Shown here piece by piece: positions 27,014 to 35,411 of a stretch of DNA of 64,000 nt (position 1 is its first letter; every line of letters begins with the position of its first letter). This DNA comes from Methylobacillus methanolivorans (GTDB taxonomy: Bacteria; Pseudomonadota; Gammaproteobacteria; Burkholderiales; Methylophilaceae): positions 1,116,001 through 1,180,000 of the forward strand of contig NZ_JBIWXY010000001.1 of NCBI RefSeq assembly GCF_044751345.1. The letters run 5' to 3'. The notes beneath the pieces are model-generated. The model saw nothing but the letters and a program-made list of their open reading frames with translations. It searched no databases and was not told the origin of the DNA. Position numbers and translations under genes: made by a program.

Positions 27014-27874
27014 ATGCATGAGCTAGCCAAGGAGTTCAGCTACCAGATCGGCTGGCGCTCCCGCGGCCGTCACCCTGGTCGCCATGCCAGTGCCCAGCGC
27101 GGCCTGGGTATGGATTTTGTCGGCCATGCGCCGCTGATTTCCTATCCCGATCCGCGCCGTATTGATCTACGCCTAAGCCTGCGTGACCCGATGGAGCAGG
27201 TGTATGTACGCATCTATAACCAGCGTAGCGCAGTGCCTGTGTTGGTGGCTTGTGACTTGTCTGGTTCCATGGGGTTTTCCGGTCATGTGCATAAACTGAA
27301 GATTGCCGCGGAAATCACCGCCTCAGCCGCGCAATCTTCCTCACGCGTCAATGACCCATTCGGCTTTATCGGCTTCGACGACATGGTGCGCGACGAGTGG
27401 ACCATCCCCACCAGCACGCGCGTACAAGCAGCTTATTTACTCGCAGAGCAACTACAAGATTACCGCCCTCCCCATATTGGCGGTGCAGGCATCCTGCAGG
27501 TCAGCCGTCACTTGCCGCGCGAACGCGCCTTGGTGCTACTGGTCTCGGATTTCCATATGCCACTGGAAACGCTGGAAGAAGCCCTACTCTCCATGCAGCG
27601 CCATCACATTGTGCCCATCGTGCTGTGGGACGCTGCCGAATATAGCGCTATCCCTGAGTTTGGGCTAACCCATGTCACGGACAGCGAAACAGGCGAGAAA
27701 CGCACACTATTGTTGCGCAAAGCGACCCATGCCCGCATCCAGGCGGCATTTGCCGAGCGTCGTGCCGCCCTCAACGCGTTGTTCATGCGTTATGACTTGC
27801 CCCCTTTCTTTATTGAGCAAGGCTTCGACGCAGATGCCTTGACGGAATACTTCTACCAGTTTGTCACGGCCTGA
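27014..27874 (+). CDS. mxaS: MxaS, DUF58-family methanol dehydrogenase accessory protein
   Basis: This 286-residue protein belongs to the DUF58 family, which usually partners MoxR ATPases. It has a von Willebrand A-like domain with the metal-site pattern ACDLSGSMGF (a DxSxS motif) from about residue 80. A matching SDFHMPLETLEEAL segment lies further on. No transmembrane segment is obvious. The ATG is 5 bp after the mxaR stop. In methylotrophs, mxaS lies between mxaR and mxaA and is needed for methanol oxidation; its exact role is not known. Confidence 0.88.
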   Translation: MHELAKEFSYQIGWRSRGRHPGRHASAQRGLGMDFVGHAPLISYPDPRRIDLRLSLRDPMEQVYVRIYNQRSAVPVLVACDLSGSMGFSGHVHKLKIAAEITASAAQSSSRVNDPFGFIGFDDMVRDEWTIPTSTRVQAAYLLAEQLQDYRPPHIGGAGILQVSRHLPRERALVLLVSDFHMPLETLEEALLSMQRHHIVPIVLWDAAEYSAIPEFGLTHVTDSETGEKRTLLLRKATHARIQAAFAERRAALNALFMRYDLPPFFIEQGFDADALTEYFYQFVTA

Positions 27875-27876
27875 AC

Positions 27877-28830
27877 ATGCGCACATTACCTAGATTCCAC
27901 CTTCTACTGCTGCTAATAGCCACCACGCTCGCCAGCTCTCTGGCGTGGGCTAAAGATACTCCCGCGCAATCATCAGACGATCCCCCCGTTGCCATCTCCG
28001 CCATCAACCCGGCTCGCGATGTCGGCTATCACGTCGGCGATATCCTCACTCGCACCATTACACTTAAAGTGTCCGACCAGTACAAGCTGCTGCCTACCTC
28101 ACTGCCAATTCCAGGCAATCAGAAACGCCGTCAGAACAAGGAGCAAGGGATAGAAATCTATGCCAGCAAACTAAGCGAATCGCACAATAACGGCCAAAAT
28201 ATCTACACGCTCGAACTCAGCTATCAGGTATTCACCTCCAGCATTGTCGCCAAGCCAACAGCCCTGCCTCCCGAATTCGTTAAGTTTTCCGGCAACGGCA
28301 AACTGTTCCAGGCACGTATTCCGAGCTGGAATTTCCGCATTTCACCATTAGCCGTTTATGGCTCGGTGAATATCAGCAAAGACATGAGCCCATTTCGTGG
28401 CCCCTTGCTGATCAGCGATAGCAAACATCAACAAGCCCTCATTGCCGCAATCACCGTGCTGGGCATGAGCCTGCTCGGCTTGCTCTACATCCTGGGCAAT
28501 CATGCGTGGCTACCTAAAATGGGCGGGCCATTTGCCAAGGCATATCGCAAGGTCAGGAAAACCGGCGCAGATACCCCCGGGCTGGAAAACGCCATCAACC
28601 ATCTGCATCAGGCTTTCAAGCACAGCTGTGGGCAAAGCGTTTTCAGTGCAGAAGAAATTATCCAGATCAAGCCTGCTTTCGCGCCGCTGGCAGACGATAT
28701 ATCTCGCTTCTTTTTATTGTCCCGCGCAATATTTTTCGATAGCTCGGAGCAAAACATCCCGGCAGACCCGCACACATGGCTACGCCAGTTCAGCCGCCGC
28801 TGCCGCGACATTGAGCGGGGGATGAAATAA
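27877..28830 (+). CDS. mxaA: MxaA, exported methanol dehydrogenase assembly protein
   Basis: The 317-residue protein has a signal peptide (ending near ASSLAWA, residue 25), a periplasmic beta-rich region and a transmembrane segment at about residues 187-208. A cytoplasmic helical tail follows, with IEQ-like patterns such as FSAEEIIQIKPAF. The size and position between mxaS and mxaC match MxaA, which has been linked to calcium insertion into methanol dehydrogenase. Sequence motifs are weak, so the name rests on position and topology. It starts 3 bp after the mxaS stop. Confidence 0.85.
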   Translation: MRTLPRFHLLLLLIATTLASSLAWAKDTPAQSSDDPPVAISAINPARDVGYHVGDILTRTITLKVSDQYKLLPTSLPIPGNQKRRQNKEQGIEIYASKLSESHNNGQNIYTLELSYQVFTSSIVAKPTALPPEFVKFSGNGKLFQARIPSWNFRISPLAVYGSVNISKDMSPFRGPLLISDSKHQQALIAAITVLGMSLLGLLYILGNHAWLPKMGGPFAKAYRKVRKTGADTPGLENAINHLHQAFKHSCGQSVFSAEEIIQIKPAFAPLADDISRFFLLSRAIFFDSSEQNIPADPHTWLRQFSRRCRDIERGMK

Positions 28831-29811
28831 GTGAGCTTCAACCATGCATGGTTGCTCATGCTGCTGCCCCTCAGCCTGGTGCCGTTATTGCTCGATCGCC
28901 AGCATAGCCGTAGCTATTCGTGGCTAGGCCTGTTGCCGCGTGACCGCCTATCCGATCTTCTCGGCATCCTGCTGAAAATACTTGCCGCACTGGCATTGTG
29001 CTTCATGTTGCTGGGGGCAGCTGGGCCAGCCACCGATGCACAATATATCGAGCGGATTGGCCAAGGGGCACAACTGGTGCTAGTGATTGATCGCAGTGCC
29101 AGTATGGACGAGGCCTTTTCCGGCGCCGAGGCCAGCGGGGTTGCCGGGGAATCGAAAGCCGCTGCTGCCGAGCGCCTGATCACACGCTTTGTGCAAGAGC
29201 GCAGTAATGACATGTTCGGCATGGTGACCTTCAGCAACTCTGCCATGCACGCCCTGCCACTGACGGACAATCGCGAGGCCATATTGGCGGCCATCCGCGC
29301 CGCAGGTGGTGCTGCCTTGTTCCAGACCAATATAGGCAGCGGGCTGACGACTGGGCTTGCCCAGTTCGATAAGACGCCAGACTCCGGCTCACGCGCCATC
29401 ATCCTACTCTCTGACGGCGGTGGTCGCATGGGAGCCAACACGCAGCAGAAAATCCGTGACTGGCTGGAGCGCATGAACGTCACACTGTATTGGATTGTGC
29501 TGCGTCAACCAGGTGCAACCAGCATCTTCGATACCAGCTATGTGCCACCCGAAGACAAGCCCTTGCCTCCAGCACTGGAGCTGAATGATTTCTTCAAGAC
29601 ACTGCGTACCAGCTACCAAGCCTACGAGGCCGAAGACCCAACATCGCTGGCTACCGCCATCGAAGACATCAACCGCAAAGAAAAGAAACCCATCCGCTAC
29701 CAGGAAGAAATTCCTGGTCGTGATTTCGCTCCCTATTGCTACCTGCTGGCAGCCATGCTGTTGTCATTGCTGCTGCTAGCCAAATTCATCGAGGTCAGAA
29801 CATGGCACTAA
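28831..29811 (+). CDS. mxaC: MxaC, von Willebrand A membrane protein
   Basis: The start is GTG at 28831, directly after the mxaA stop. The 326-residue protein has two N-terminal transmembrane segments (about residues 6-20 and 45-65). A VWA domain follows, with the metal-ion site VIDRSASMDEAF near residue 86 and ILLSDGGGRMG later, and a C-terminal transmembrane helix ends near residue 320. This is the classical BatA-like layout seen in MoxR-VWA systems. It fits the third accessory gene of the mxa block, needed for active calcium-dependent methanol dehydrogenase. Confidence 0.88.
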   Translation: MSFNHAWLLMLLPLSLVPLLLDRQHSRSYSWLGLLPRDRLSDLLGILLKILAALALCFMLLGAAGPATDAQYIERIGQGAQLVLVIDRSASMDEAFSGAEASGVAGESKAAAAERLITRFVQERSNDMFGMVTFSNSAMHALPLTDNREAILAAIRAAGGAALFQTNIGSGLTTGLAQFDKTPDSGSRAIILLSDGGGRMGANTQQKIRDWLERMNVTLYWIVLRQPGATSIFDTSYVPPEDKPLPPALELNDFFKTLRTSYQAYEAEDPTSLATAIEDINRKEKKPIRYQEEIPGRDFAPYCYLLAAMLLSLLLLAKFIEVRTWH

Positions 29812-30338
29812 GCGCCAGAAAACTTACCTGGGCGTTCGCCCTCCTCGCCCTTGCCTCTGCGGGCATCGCCGGTTGGCAAGTGCTACAAATCAAGCAGATT
29901 GCTGCATTCAACCAAGCCATCCAGCAGGGCAAGACACCCAGCACACGCCAGGATAGCTATGAAGCCAAGTTCGCCGTCGCTTATTGGCAGGCCCGCAACG
30001 GCCGCTATCAGGAAGCCACGCAACTGTTCGGGCAACTATTGGACAAAGGCAACCATACCCAGCAATCCGCTGCTCAATTCAATACCGGCAACATCTTCTT
30101 TTTGCGTGGCCTCATCATTAATGGTCGCGATCTCACTGTACGCGACGAAACCGAGTACCTGCTCAACCAGGCACGCACCGCCTACGAACAATCCCTACGC
30201 CTTGACAATAACTTCTGGGATGCCCGCCACAACCTCGACCGCGTGCTGAGCATGCTGCCATCCAACCCCACACCAGGGTCAGGCGAATCAGACTCGCCCG
30301 GCCTGATCATGGGCAATATCCCGGTAGGATTGCCATAG
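29802..30338 (+). CDS. mxaK: MxaK, TPR-like methanol dehydrogenase accessory protein
   Basis: I start at the ATG at 29802, which overlaps the end of mxaC by 10 bp. The 178-residue protein has an N-terminal transmembrane segment (about residues 7-27) and then a soluble helical region with TPR-like pairs (AVAYWQARNGRYQEATQLFG and YEQSLRLDNNFWDARHNLDR). This matches the size and position of MxaK in the mxaACKL order. It probably faces the periplasm and holds the assembly complex together; this is inference. Confidence 0.84.
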   Translation: MALSARKLTWAFALLALASAGIAGWQVLQIKQIAAFNQAIQQGKTPSTRQDSYEAKFAVAYWQARNGRYQEATQLFGQLLDKGNHTQQSAAQFNTGNIFFLRGLIINGRDLTVRDETEYLLNQARTAYEQSLRLDNNFWDARHNLDRVLSMLPSNPTPGSGESDSPGLIMGNIPVGLP

Positions 30339-30345
30339 CCCCATC

Positions 30346-31320
30346 ATGCTACAAGCCCGCCTCAAGCCTTATCTGCACCGCGAAATCCTGCTGCCGCTGC
30401 TGGCCTTGCTGCTGCTATTGGCCGCCGCATGCAAGCCCACCATCCCTGTGCCGCACAATATCTACAGCACCATGCTGGTCATCGACATCAGCCAGAGCAT
30501 GAATACCAAGGGTATGAGCTGGCGTGGCGACGATATTTCCCGGCTGGAATACACCAAACACATCGCGCACGACCTAGTCGCCAGCATGCCCTGTGGCAAC
30601 CGCGTCAGCCTGGCCTTCTTCTCTGGCCTTAGCGTGGCAGCCCTGTATACGCCGATTGAAGTCTGCGCCAACTACGCTGCCATCCAGGACACCATTGCCC
30701 GCATTGAATGGCGCCAAGCGTGGGCCGGCAATACCCGCTTGCGTGAAGGCGTTGACTCCCTCGCCCGCCTGCTACGCACCATGCCAGAACCCACGCAGGC
30801 TATCCTCTTCACCGATGGTGAAGAAGCGCCGCGCCTGCACGCCTTTAATACCCGCGACCTCAGCGACTTCCAGAAAGACGGCGATTGGCTGCTGGTCGGC
30901 ATTGGCAGCAAGGAGCCACATCCCATTCCCAAGTTCGATGAAAACAATAAACTACTGGGTTACTGGTCGGCAGAGAACTTCGTCCTGCAACCTGGCGTCG
31001 CGCAAATCTCCCAGCAAAACCTGGGTACACGCGACAAGGGCACCGCAGTATCGGAAAATGACCGCTACCAATCCACCCTGGATGAAGAATATCTGCTCAA
31101 ACTCAGCGAAGAAATCGGTGCTACCTACGTCAATGGTGACAGCCTAGAAGACGTCAAAAGCGCCATGCACGAACTCAAACCCAGCCGCCGAGACTTTGCG
31201 CCCATGCAGATTGATTGGTTGTTGGCAATTGTGGCTGGCACATTGGTACTGGTTTCATATACGCCGCAGCGGTTGAAGAAACTATTTAAGCGGGTTTTGT
31301 ATCGCAAGGCAGTGAACTAG
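30346..31320 (+). CDS. mxaL: MxaL, von Willebrand A membrane protein
   Basis: This 324-residue protein has an N-terminal membrane segment (about residues 14-28) and a VWA domain with VIDISQSMN near residue 45, a third DxSxS metal site in this operon. Near the C-terminus lies a transmembrane helix followed by a basic end (LKKLFKRVLYRK). The position after mxaK matches mxaL, the last of the assembly genes; mxaD is not present here. The start lies 7 bp after the mxaK stop without a clear ribosome site. Its loss in other methylotrophs prevents calcium insertion into the enzyme. Confidence 0.87.
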   Translation: MLQARLKPYLHREILLPLLALLLLLAAACKPTIPVPHNIYSTMLVIDISQSMNTKGMSWRGDDISRLEYTKHIAHDLVASMPCGNRVSLAFFSGLSVAALYTPIEVCANYAAIQDTIARIEWRQAWAGNTRLREGVDSLARLLRTMPEPTQAILFTDGEEAPRLHAFNTRDLSDFQKDGDWLLVGIGSKEPHPIPKFDENNKLLGYWSAENFVLQPGVAQISQQNLGTRDKGTAVSENDRYQSTLDEEYLLKLSEEIGATYVNGDSLEDVKSAMHELKPSRRDFAPMQIDWLLAIVAGTLVLVSYTPQRLKKLFKRVLYRKAVN

Positions 31321-31329
31321 CAGTCAGTT

Positions 31330-31350
31330 ATGTCTAGACATGCTAGACAT
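31330..31350. repeat. 12-bp palindrome with an overlapping partial copy
   Basis: ATGTCTAGACAT (31330-31341) is a perfect palindrome and is followed at once by GCTAGACAT, so the half-site AGACAT occurs twice, 9 bp apart. It lies 10 bp after the mxaL stop with no T tract. It may be a binding site or part of an RNA end; nothing more can be said. Confidence 0.5.
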
Positions 31351-31516
31351 AGCGTCTACTCCATCCACCAAAAACAGAAGATCACACAGAATCCAATACT
31401 CATTAACCATTAGGCTCTACATAGTTTCATATTTATTTCCAAGACACCTGATTAAGGCCAATCACCCTCTCAATACATTACAATCCCAGGCATATCTAGC
31501 AATCAGGAAATAGAGT

Positions 31517-31894
31517 ATGAAATTGTCCACCATTGCCCTAGTGGCAGGGTTAGTAGCATTTCAATGTCCAGTCTATGCAAGTCCCTATAGCGATAAGCAA
31601 GCCTTCGAGGAAGCTGCCAAGCAGGATATGCTGAAAGGGAAATCCAGCCGTGAGAGCATGCAGTTTCGTGGGATGATCGTGACGGAGTTTGACGATAGCC
31701 TGAACCTGTGTGGTGAGGTCAATCGTTCACCCGATGAGCCTGAGTGGATGCGCTTTATCAAGATTTTCGACAAGGAAACCAGGCGTTTTGAGTCGGCGTG
31801 GGTAGAGCCGACTGATTCTTCATACGAGGTTGAAGAATTCAAAAGAAGTCAGTTTGAATACTATTGGGACCGCCGCTGCTCCAATATCAGGTAA
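31517..31894 (+). CDS. Small exported protein of unknown function
   Basis: I do not recognise this family. The 125-residue protein has a signal peptide ending near CPVYA (residue 21). The mature part is charged and has two cysteines (LCGEVN and RRCSNIR) that could form one disulfide bond. An AGGA lies before the ATG. It stands alone, 196 bp after mxaL, and is convergent with the YgfX-like gene. A link to methanol oxidation is possible from location only. Confidence 0.75.
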   Translation: MKLSTIALVAGLVAFQCPVYASPYSDKQAFEEAAKQDMLKGKSSRESMQFRGMIVTEFDDSLNLCGEVNRSPDEPEWMRFIKIFDKETRRFESAWVEPTDSSYEVEEFKRSQFEYYWDRRCSNIR

Positions 31895-31986
31895 TCATTC
31901 ATCAGTAGCCCACGCTTGTTGCCAAAGCGGGGTATTTACTGCCAACTATGCGGCCTGGTATTACAGGCCTAATCGTTTGACTTTGA

Positions 31987-32466
31987 CTACACAGTATTTG
32001 CGTTGTCCTCTTCATGTGCACGCCAGCGCAACCACACTCGTAAGCGCCTGAATGCCTCAGCATCCACGGCATCTGGCAGGATGACGCAGCTAACCCGCCC
32101 TTGTTCGAGCTTGAGATTTAGCACTGTAAAGCCCGCGGTCACCAACGTACTGCCCTGTACCTGGGCAGAATAACGCATGTCATTGCACATGGTGAGCCAG
32201 AGTTTTCCTGCGTGATCTAGCTCGATAATGACGGGGGCTGTTGGATGTTTGCGCCAGACATCGCGATTAATCTGCCTAACAACGGCAGCGATGATGCCAA
32301 CGATAAGAATGGCTTTCACCCACCAGGCCCAAGGCAAAAGTAAGATTGCCACACCCGCGATACTGCCCATCAGCGTAAACAAAGATGCCAGCCAACGTGA
32401 AGGCCCGAGAATCAGGGTAGCTGGCTTCACGCTATAATGATGCGGTGTTTTTCGTGGTTTATTCAT
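31987..32466 (-). CDS. YgfX-like inner-membrane protein
   Basis: This 159-residue protein has two close transmembrane segments (about residues 27-45 and 48-65) with LLLPWAWWVKAILIVG, followed by a beta-rich tail. The tail carries patterns such as IIELDHAGKLWL and PDAVDAEAFRRLRVWLRW. Both the layout and the tail resemble YgfX (CptA) of E. coli. The gene is divergent from ygfZ, as ygfX is in E. coli. No sdhE gene lies between them here. The start is only 14 bp from the ygfZ start. Confidence in the family is moderate, since similarity was judged by eye. Confidence 0.7.
   Translation of the reverse strand: MNKPRKTPHHYSVKPATLILGPSRWLASLFTLMGSIAGVAILLLPWAWWVKAILIVGIIAAVVRQINRDVWRKHPTAPVIIELDHAGKLWLTMCNDMRYSAQVQGSTLVTAGFTVLNLKLEQGRVSCVILPDAVDAEAFRRLRVWLRWRAHEEDNANTV
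32433..32438 (+). promoter_or_regulatory. Possible -10 element of ygfZ, inside the YgfX-like gene
   Basis: A perfect TATAAT lies 42 bp before the ygfZ ATG and within codons near the start of the divergent gene. No clear -35 is visible. Because the starts are 14 bp apart, each promoter must lie in the other gene. Confidence 0.35.
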
Positions 32467-32480
32467 TCAGAGGGTGATTC

Positions 32481-33485
32481 ATGACTCCATGGCAGCAATT
32501 CCTGTCCGAGCAAGGCGCTACAGTGCAGGATGGCGTTATTCATTTTTCCAATGCAGCGTGCGCTGACGACAGCATCATCGCCGATTTGTCGCATTATGGC
32601 TTGTTGTCTCTCGAGGGTGAAGATGCAGTCACTTTCCTGCAAGGCCAAGTGACCAATGATGTCAAAAAACTCGATGGTAGCACTAGCCATTACAGCGGCT
32701 ACTGCTCACCCAAAGGCCGGTTGCTGGCCTTGTTTTTTGCCTTTGCACAAGATGGCAAGTTGTACCTGCAATTTGATCGTGGCTTGCTTGAGCCCATTGC
32801 CAAGCGGCTGCGGATGTATGTACTGCGCTCCAAGGTGGTGATCACCGATTTGAGTGAATCAAGTGTGCGCATTGGGGTGGCTGGCGACAAGGCAGTCACT
32901 GCGCTAAGTGCGCATTTTGGCACGATTCCCGAAACCGAATATGGCGTAGTACAGCATAATGGCACGACGCTAATCCGCTTACCCGGCGCACTGCCACGCT
33001 ATGAGGTCATCAGCCCAGCAGCACAAGCTGCCGAACTCTGGACCACACTCAGCCAACATCTCACACCTGCTGATAAGGCGAATTGGGATTGGCGCGAAAT
33101 CCAGGCGGGGATCCCCGAGATTGTGGCGGCGACACAAGAGGCCTTTGTGCCGCAAATGGTCAACCTGGATATTCTTGACGGGATCAACTTCAAGAAGGGC
33201 TGCTATACCGGACAGGAGATCGTCGCCCGCACGCATTATCTGGGCAAGGTCAAGCGCCGTACCCAGCTTGCCCATATCACCAGTGAGCATGCGCCAGCAG
33301 CGGGAGATGAAGTGCTGGATGTCAGCGGGACCGCAGCAGGTCAGATTGTCCGCAGCGCACGCCATCCTGACGGTGGGTACGACGTACTGGCAGAATTACG
33401 GCTGGAAAGTGTAGAGGCCGGTAGTTTGAGCTGGCAAAGCCAAGTACTGGAAATACGCACCTTGCCTTATTCACTGGAAAAATAA
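32481..33485 (+). CDS. ygfZ: Folate-binding YgfZ iron-sulfur cluster maintenance protein
   Basis: YgfZ uses tetrahydrofolate to support the upkeep of iron-sulfur enzymes. The 334-residue protein has the family signature KGCYTGQEIVART near residue 237, whose cysteine is essential. It also has LEGEDAVTFLQGQVTND near the N-terminus, as in GcvT-like folds. A GAGGG ribosome site lies before the ATG. The gene starts 14 bp from the YgfX-like gene on the other strand. Confidence 0.95.
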   Translation: MTPWQQFLSEQGATVQDGVIHFSNAACADDSIIADLSHYGLLSLEGEDAVTFLQGQVTNDVKKLDGSTSHYSGYCSPKGRLLALFFAFAQDGKLYLQFDRGLLEPIAKRLRMYVLRSKVVITDLSESSVRIGVAGDKAVTALSAHFGTIPETEYGVVQHNGTTLIRLPGALPRYEVISPAAQAAELWTTLSQHLTPADKANWDWREIQAGIPEIVAATQEAFVPQMVNLDILDGINFKKGCYTGQEIVARTHYLGKVKRRTQLAHITSEHAPAAGDEVLDVSGTAAGQIVRSARHPDGGYDVLAELRLESVEAGSLSWQSQVLEIRTLPYSLEK

Positions 33486-33554
33486 ACTGCGGCATTAACC
33501 CCTGGCAGGCCGGGCTGACCTGCGTATGATATTTTTTCATCAGGAGCCAGTGGC

Positions 33555-33908
33555 ATGGGGTGGTTAATTACCAAATATTTGCTGACAGCTGGTGTCGTCG
33601 TGCTGGTGTCAGAAGTCGCCCGGCGCAGCGACAAGCTGGGAGCCATGCTAGCAGCGCTGCCATTAGTCACGCTGCTTGTACTGATCTGGCTACATCTTGA
33701 ATCCAAGGCAGAAAGCAAGATCGCCAATCATGCCTGGTATACCTTCTGGTACGTCATCCCCACCTTGCCGATGTTCCTGGCATTCCCCTGGCTGTTACCA
33801 CGACTGGGTTTCTGGCTGTCGATCTTGGCAGGCATTGTCATTACCTTGCTGAGTTTTGGCCTATTGGCACTGCTGTTGCGTCAGTTCGGCATTGAATTGT
33901 TGCCTTGA
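33555..33908 (+). CDS. DUF3147-family membrane protein
   Basis: This 117-residue protein has four predicted transmembrane segments and a start MGWLITKYLLTAGVVVLVSE with RRSDKLGAMLAALPLVTLL. That is the pattern of the DUF3147 family. A CAGGAG lies ahead of the ATG. No function is assigned to the family. It is convergent with the diguanylate cyclase gene. Confidence 0.82.
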   Translation: MGWLITKYLLTAGVVVLVSEVARRSDKLGAMLAALPLVTLLVLIWLHLESKAESKIANHAWYTFWYVIPTLPMFLAFPWLLPRLGFWLSILAGIVITLLSFGLLALLLRQFGIELLP

Positions 33909-33948
33909 GCATAGTTCATAGCAACTGATCATTATGCTCGTACAAGTA

Positions 33949-35397
33949 TCAGGCGCGACTGACGCTCACTTGATTACGTCCGGCCATCTTGGCTGCATAC
34001 ATGGCTTGATCTGCACGCTCCAATACTGGTTCAAGCTTTTCCCCGGCGCGAGCCACAGCAACGCCCAAGCTCGCAGTCATTGATATCTGTGTGCCTTTGT
34101 AGTCAACCAGTTCGTGCTCGATAGCGCTACGTATCTTCTCGGCCAACAGCATGGCGTTGTGCTCATCGCAATCCTTCATCACGATGAGGAATTCTTCCCC
34201 ACCCCAACGACAAACGAAATCAGCAGCACGGGTATTAGCCTTGATAGTACGTGCCATCTGGGTCAGAACATGGTCACCGCCCAGATGGCCCAACCTGTCG
34301 TTGATGGACTTGAAATGATCAACGTCGAGCACAATGAACGCCAGGGTGCTACGCGCACGCTCGTTCTCGTTAAGGAAGACATTAATCACAACGTCGAAAG
34401 CACGACGGTTAGGCAAGCTGGTCAAGGTATCTGTGGTAGCCATCTTTTCCAGCTTATCTTGGTACCTGCGTAACGCTACGTGGGTCAATGTCACCACAAT
34501 CGCAGTGATCACCAAGCATAGTAAAAGATTGATATGCAATGCTTGGCGGATGTCACTAGTGGCCTCTTGCTCATCCTGCCCCACAAATAAGTACCAGTGC
34601 AACTCAGGGATATAGCGCACATTGACTAGCTGTTGGGTCTCGGCATCCTCATATTGAAAGCTGCCACCATGGTTGCCCTCTTTTGCCAGCACCTGCTGGA
34701 AAATACCAGCCAACCCTGGCTTTTTATGCATGCTATGACCGACGGCATGTTGCTTGCTGCCGGATAGGCGAATAACGCCATCTGGATCGACAAAATAGAC
34801 ATCCCGCTTGAATCTCTCCTGGTAATGGCTGATAAGCTTTTGCACCGAATCTACCGTCAGCCCAACCCCAACTGCACCGAGATATTGGCCTGCATAATCC
34901 TGTACCCGGTAATTGATGAAAATGGTCAAGGCATCGGCATGAGCCATATCCTTATCTACATTAATCTCATAGGGGTTCTGCATCTCGCGTACGCGGTAAT
35001 ACCAGACATCCCGCTCCTCACCAGGCTTGACCTGTTTGAGGATGCCTTTGCCATAGTAATAATTGCTCGTGCGATCAGAGACAAGGAAGGTAACGAAGGC
35101 ACCATATTGTGTCTGTACTTCCTGCAAGTAACGACTAATCTTGTCTACCTCTGCCTCACCATCCAGCACCCAATCCCGCAGGAAAGTATCTGAAGCCATC
35201 ATGGACGATATAAAAATCGGCCTGATGAGGTCTTTCTGAATCTCAGAATAGATATTGTCAGAGCTTAGAGGCAGCGTGCTATCAACAATGGCATTGTGGA
35301 TAGACAAGCGTGATACATGGTAACTGACCAGTGAAGTGGCAATAAAGCCGGTTGCCAGAATGGCAATAATGAGGAAGATCAGCTTATGTCTGCTCAT
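33949..35397 (-). CDS. Membrane-bound diguanylate cyclase with Cache sensor domain
   Basis: The 482-residue protein has an N-terminal transmembrane helix (about residues 7-25), a periplasmic double-Cache-like sensor region up to residue 285, a second transmembrane helix and a cytoplasmic GGDEF domain. The active site is intact (RWGGEEF, about residue 400). Five residues upstream is RAAD, the RxxD inhibitory site for product binding. Thus it should make cyclic di-GMP in response to a small ligand and be feedback-inhibited. The ligand is unknown. It lies 14 bp after ftsB in the same direction. Confidence 0.94.
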   Translation of the reverse strand: MSRHKLIFLIIAILATGFIATSLVSYHVSRLSIHNAIVDSTLPLSSDNIYSEIQKDLIRPIFISSMMASDTFLRDWVLDGEAEVDKISRYLQEVQTQYGAFVTFLVSDRTSNYYYGKGILKQVKPGEERDVWYYRVREMQNPYEINVDKDMAHADALTIFINYRVQDYAGQYLGAVGVGLTVDSVQKLISHYQERFKRDVYFVDPDGVIRLSGSKQHAVGHSMHKKPGLAGIFQQVLAKEGNHGGSFQYEDAETQQLVNVRYIPELHWYLFVGQDEQEATSDIRQALHINLLLCLVITAIVVTLTHVALRRYQDKLEKMATTDTLTSLPNRRAFDVVINVFLNENERARSTLAFIVLDVDHFKSINDRLGHLGGDHVLTQMARTIKANTRAADFVCRWGGEEFLIVMKDCDEHNAMLLAEKIRSAIEHELVDYKGTQISMTASLGVAVARAGEKLEPVLERADQAMYAAKMAGRNQVSVSRA

Positions 35398-35411
35398 AAC
35401 AGCAGGACAGC

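Noticed and set aside
31952..31969. Short inverted repeat GGCCTG ... CAGGCC between convergent genes
   Set aside because: Only a 6-bp stem with no T tract; too weak to call a terminator.
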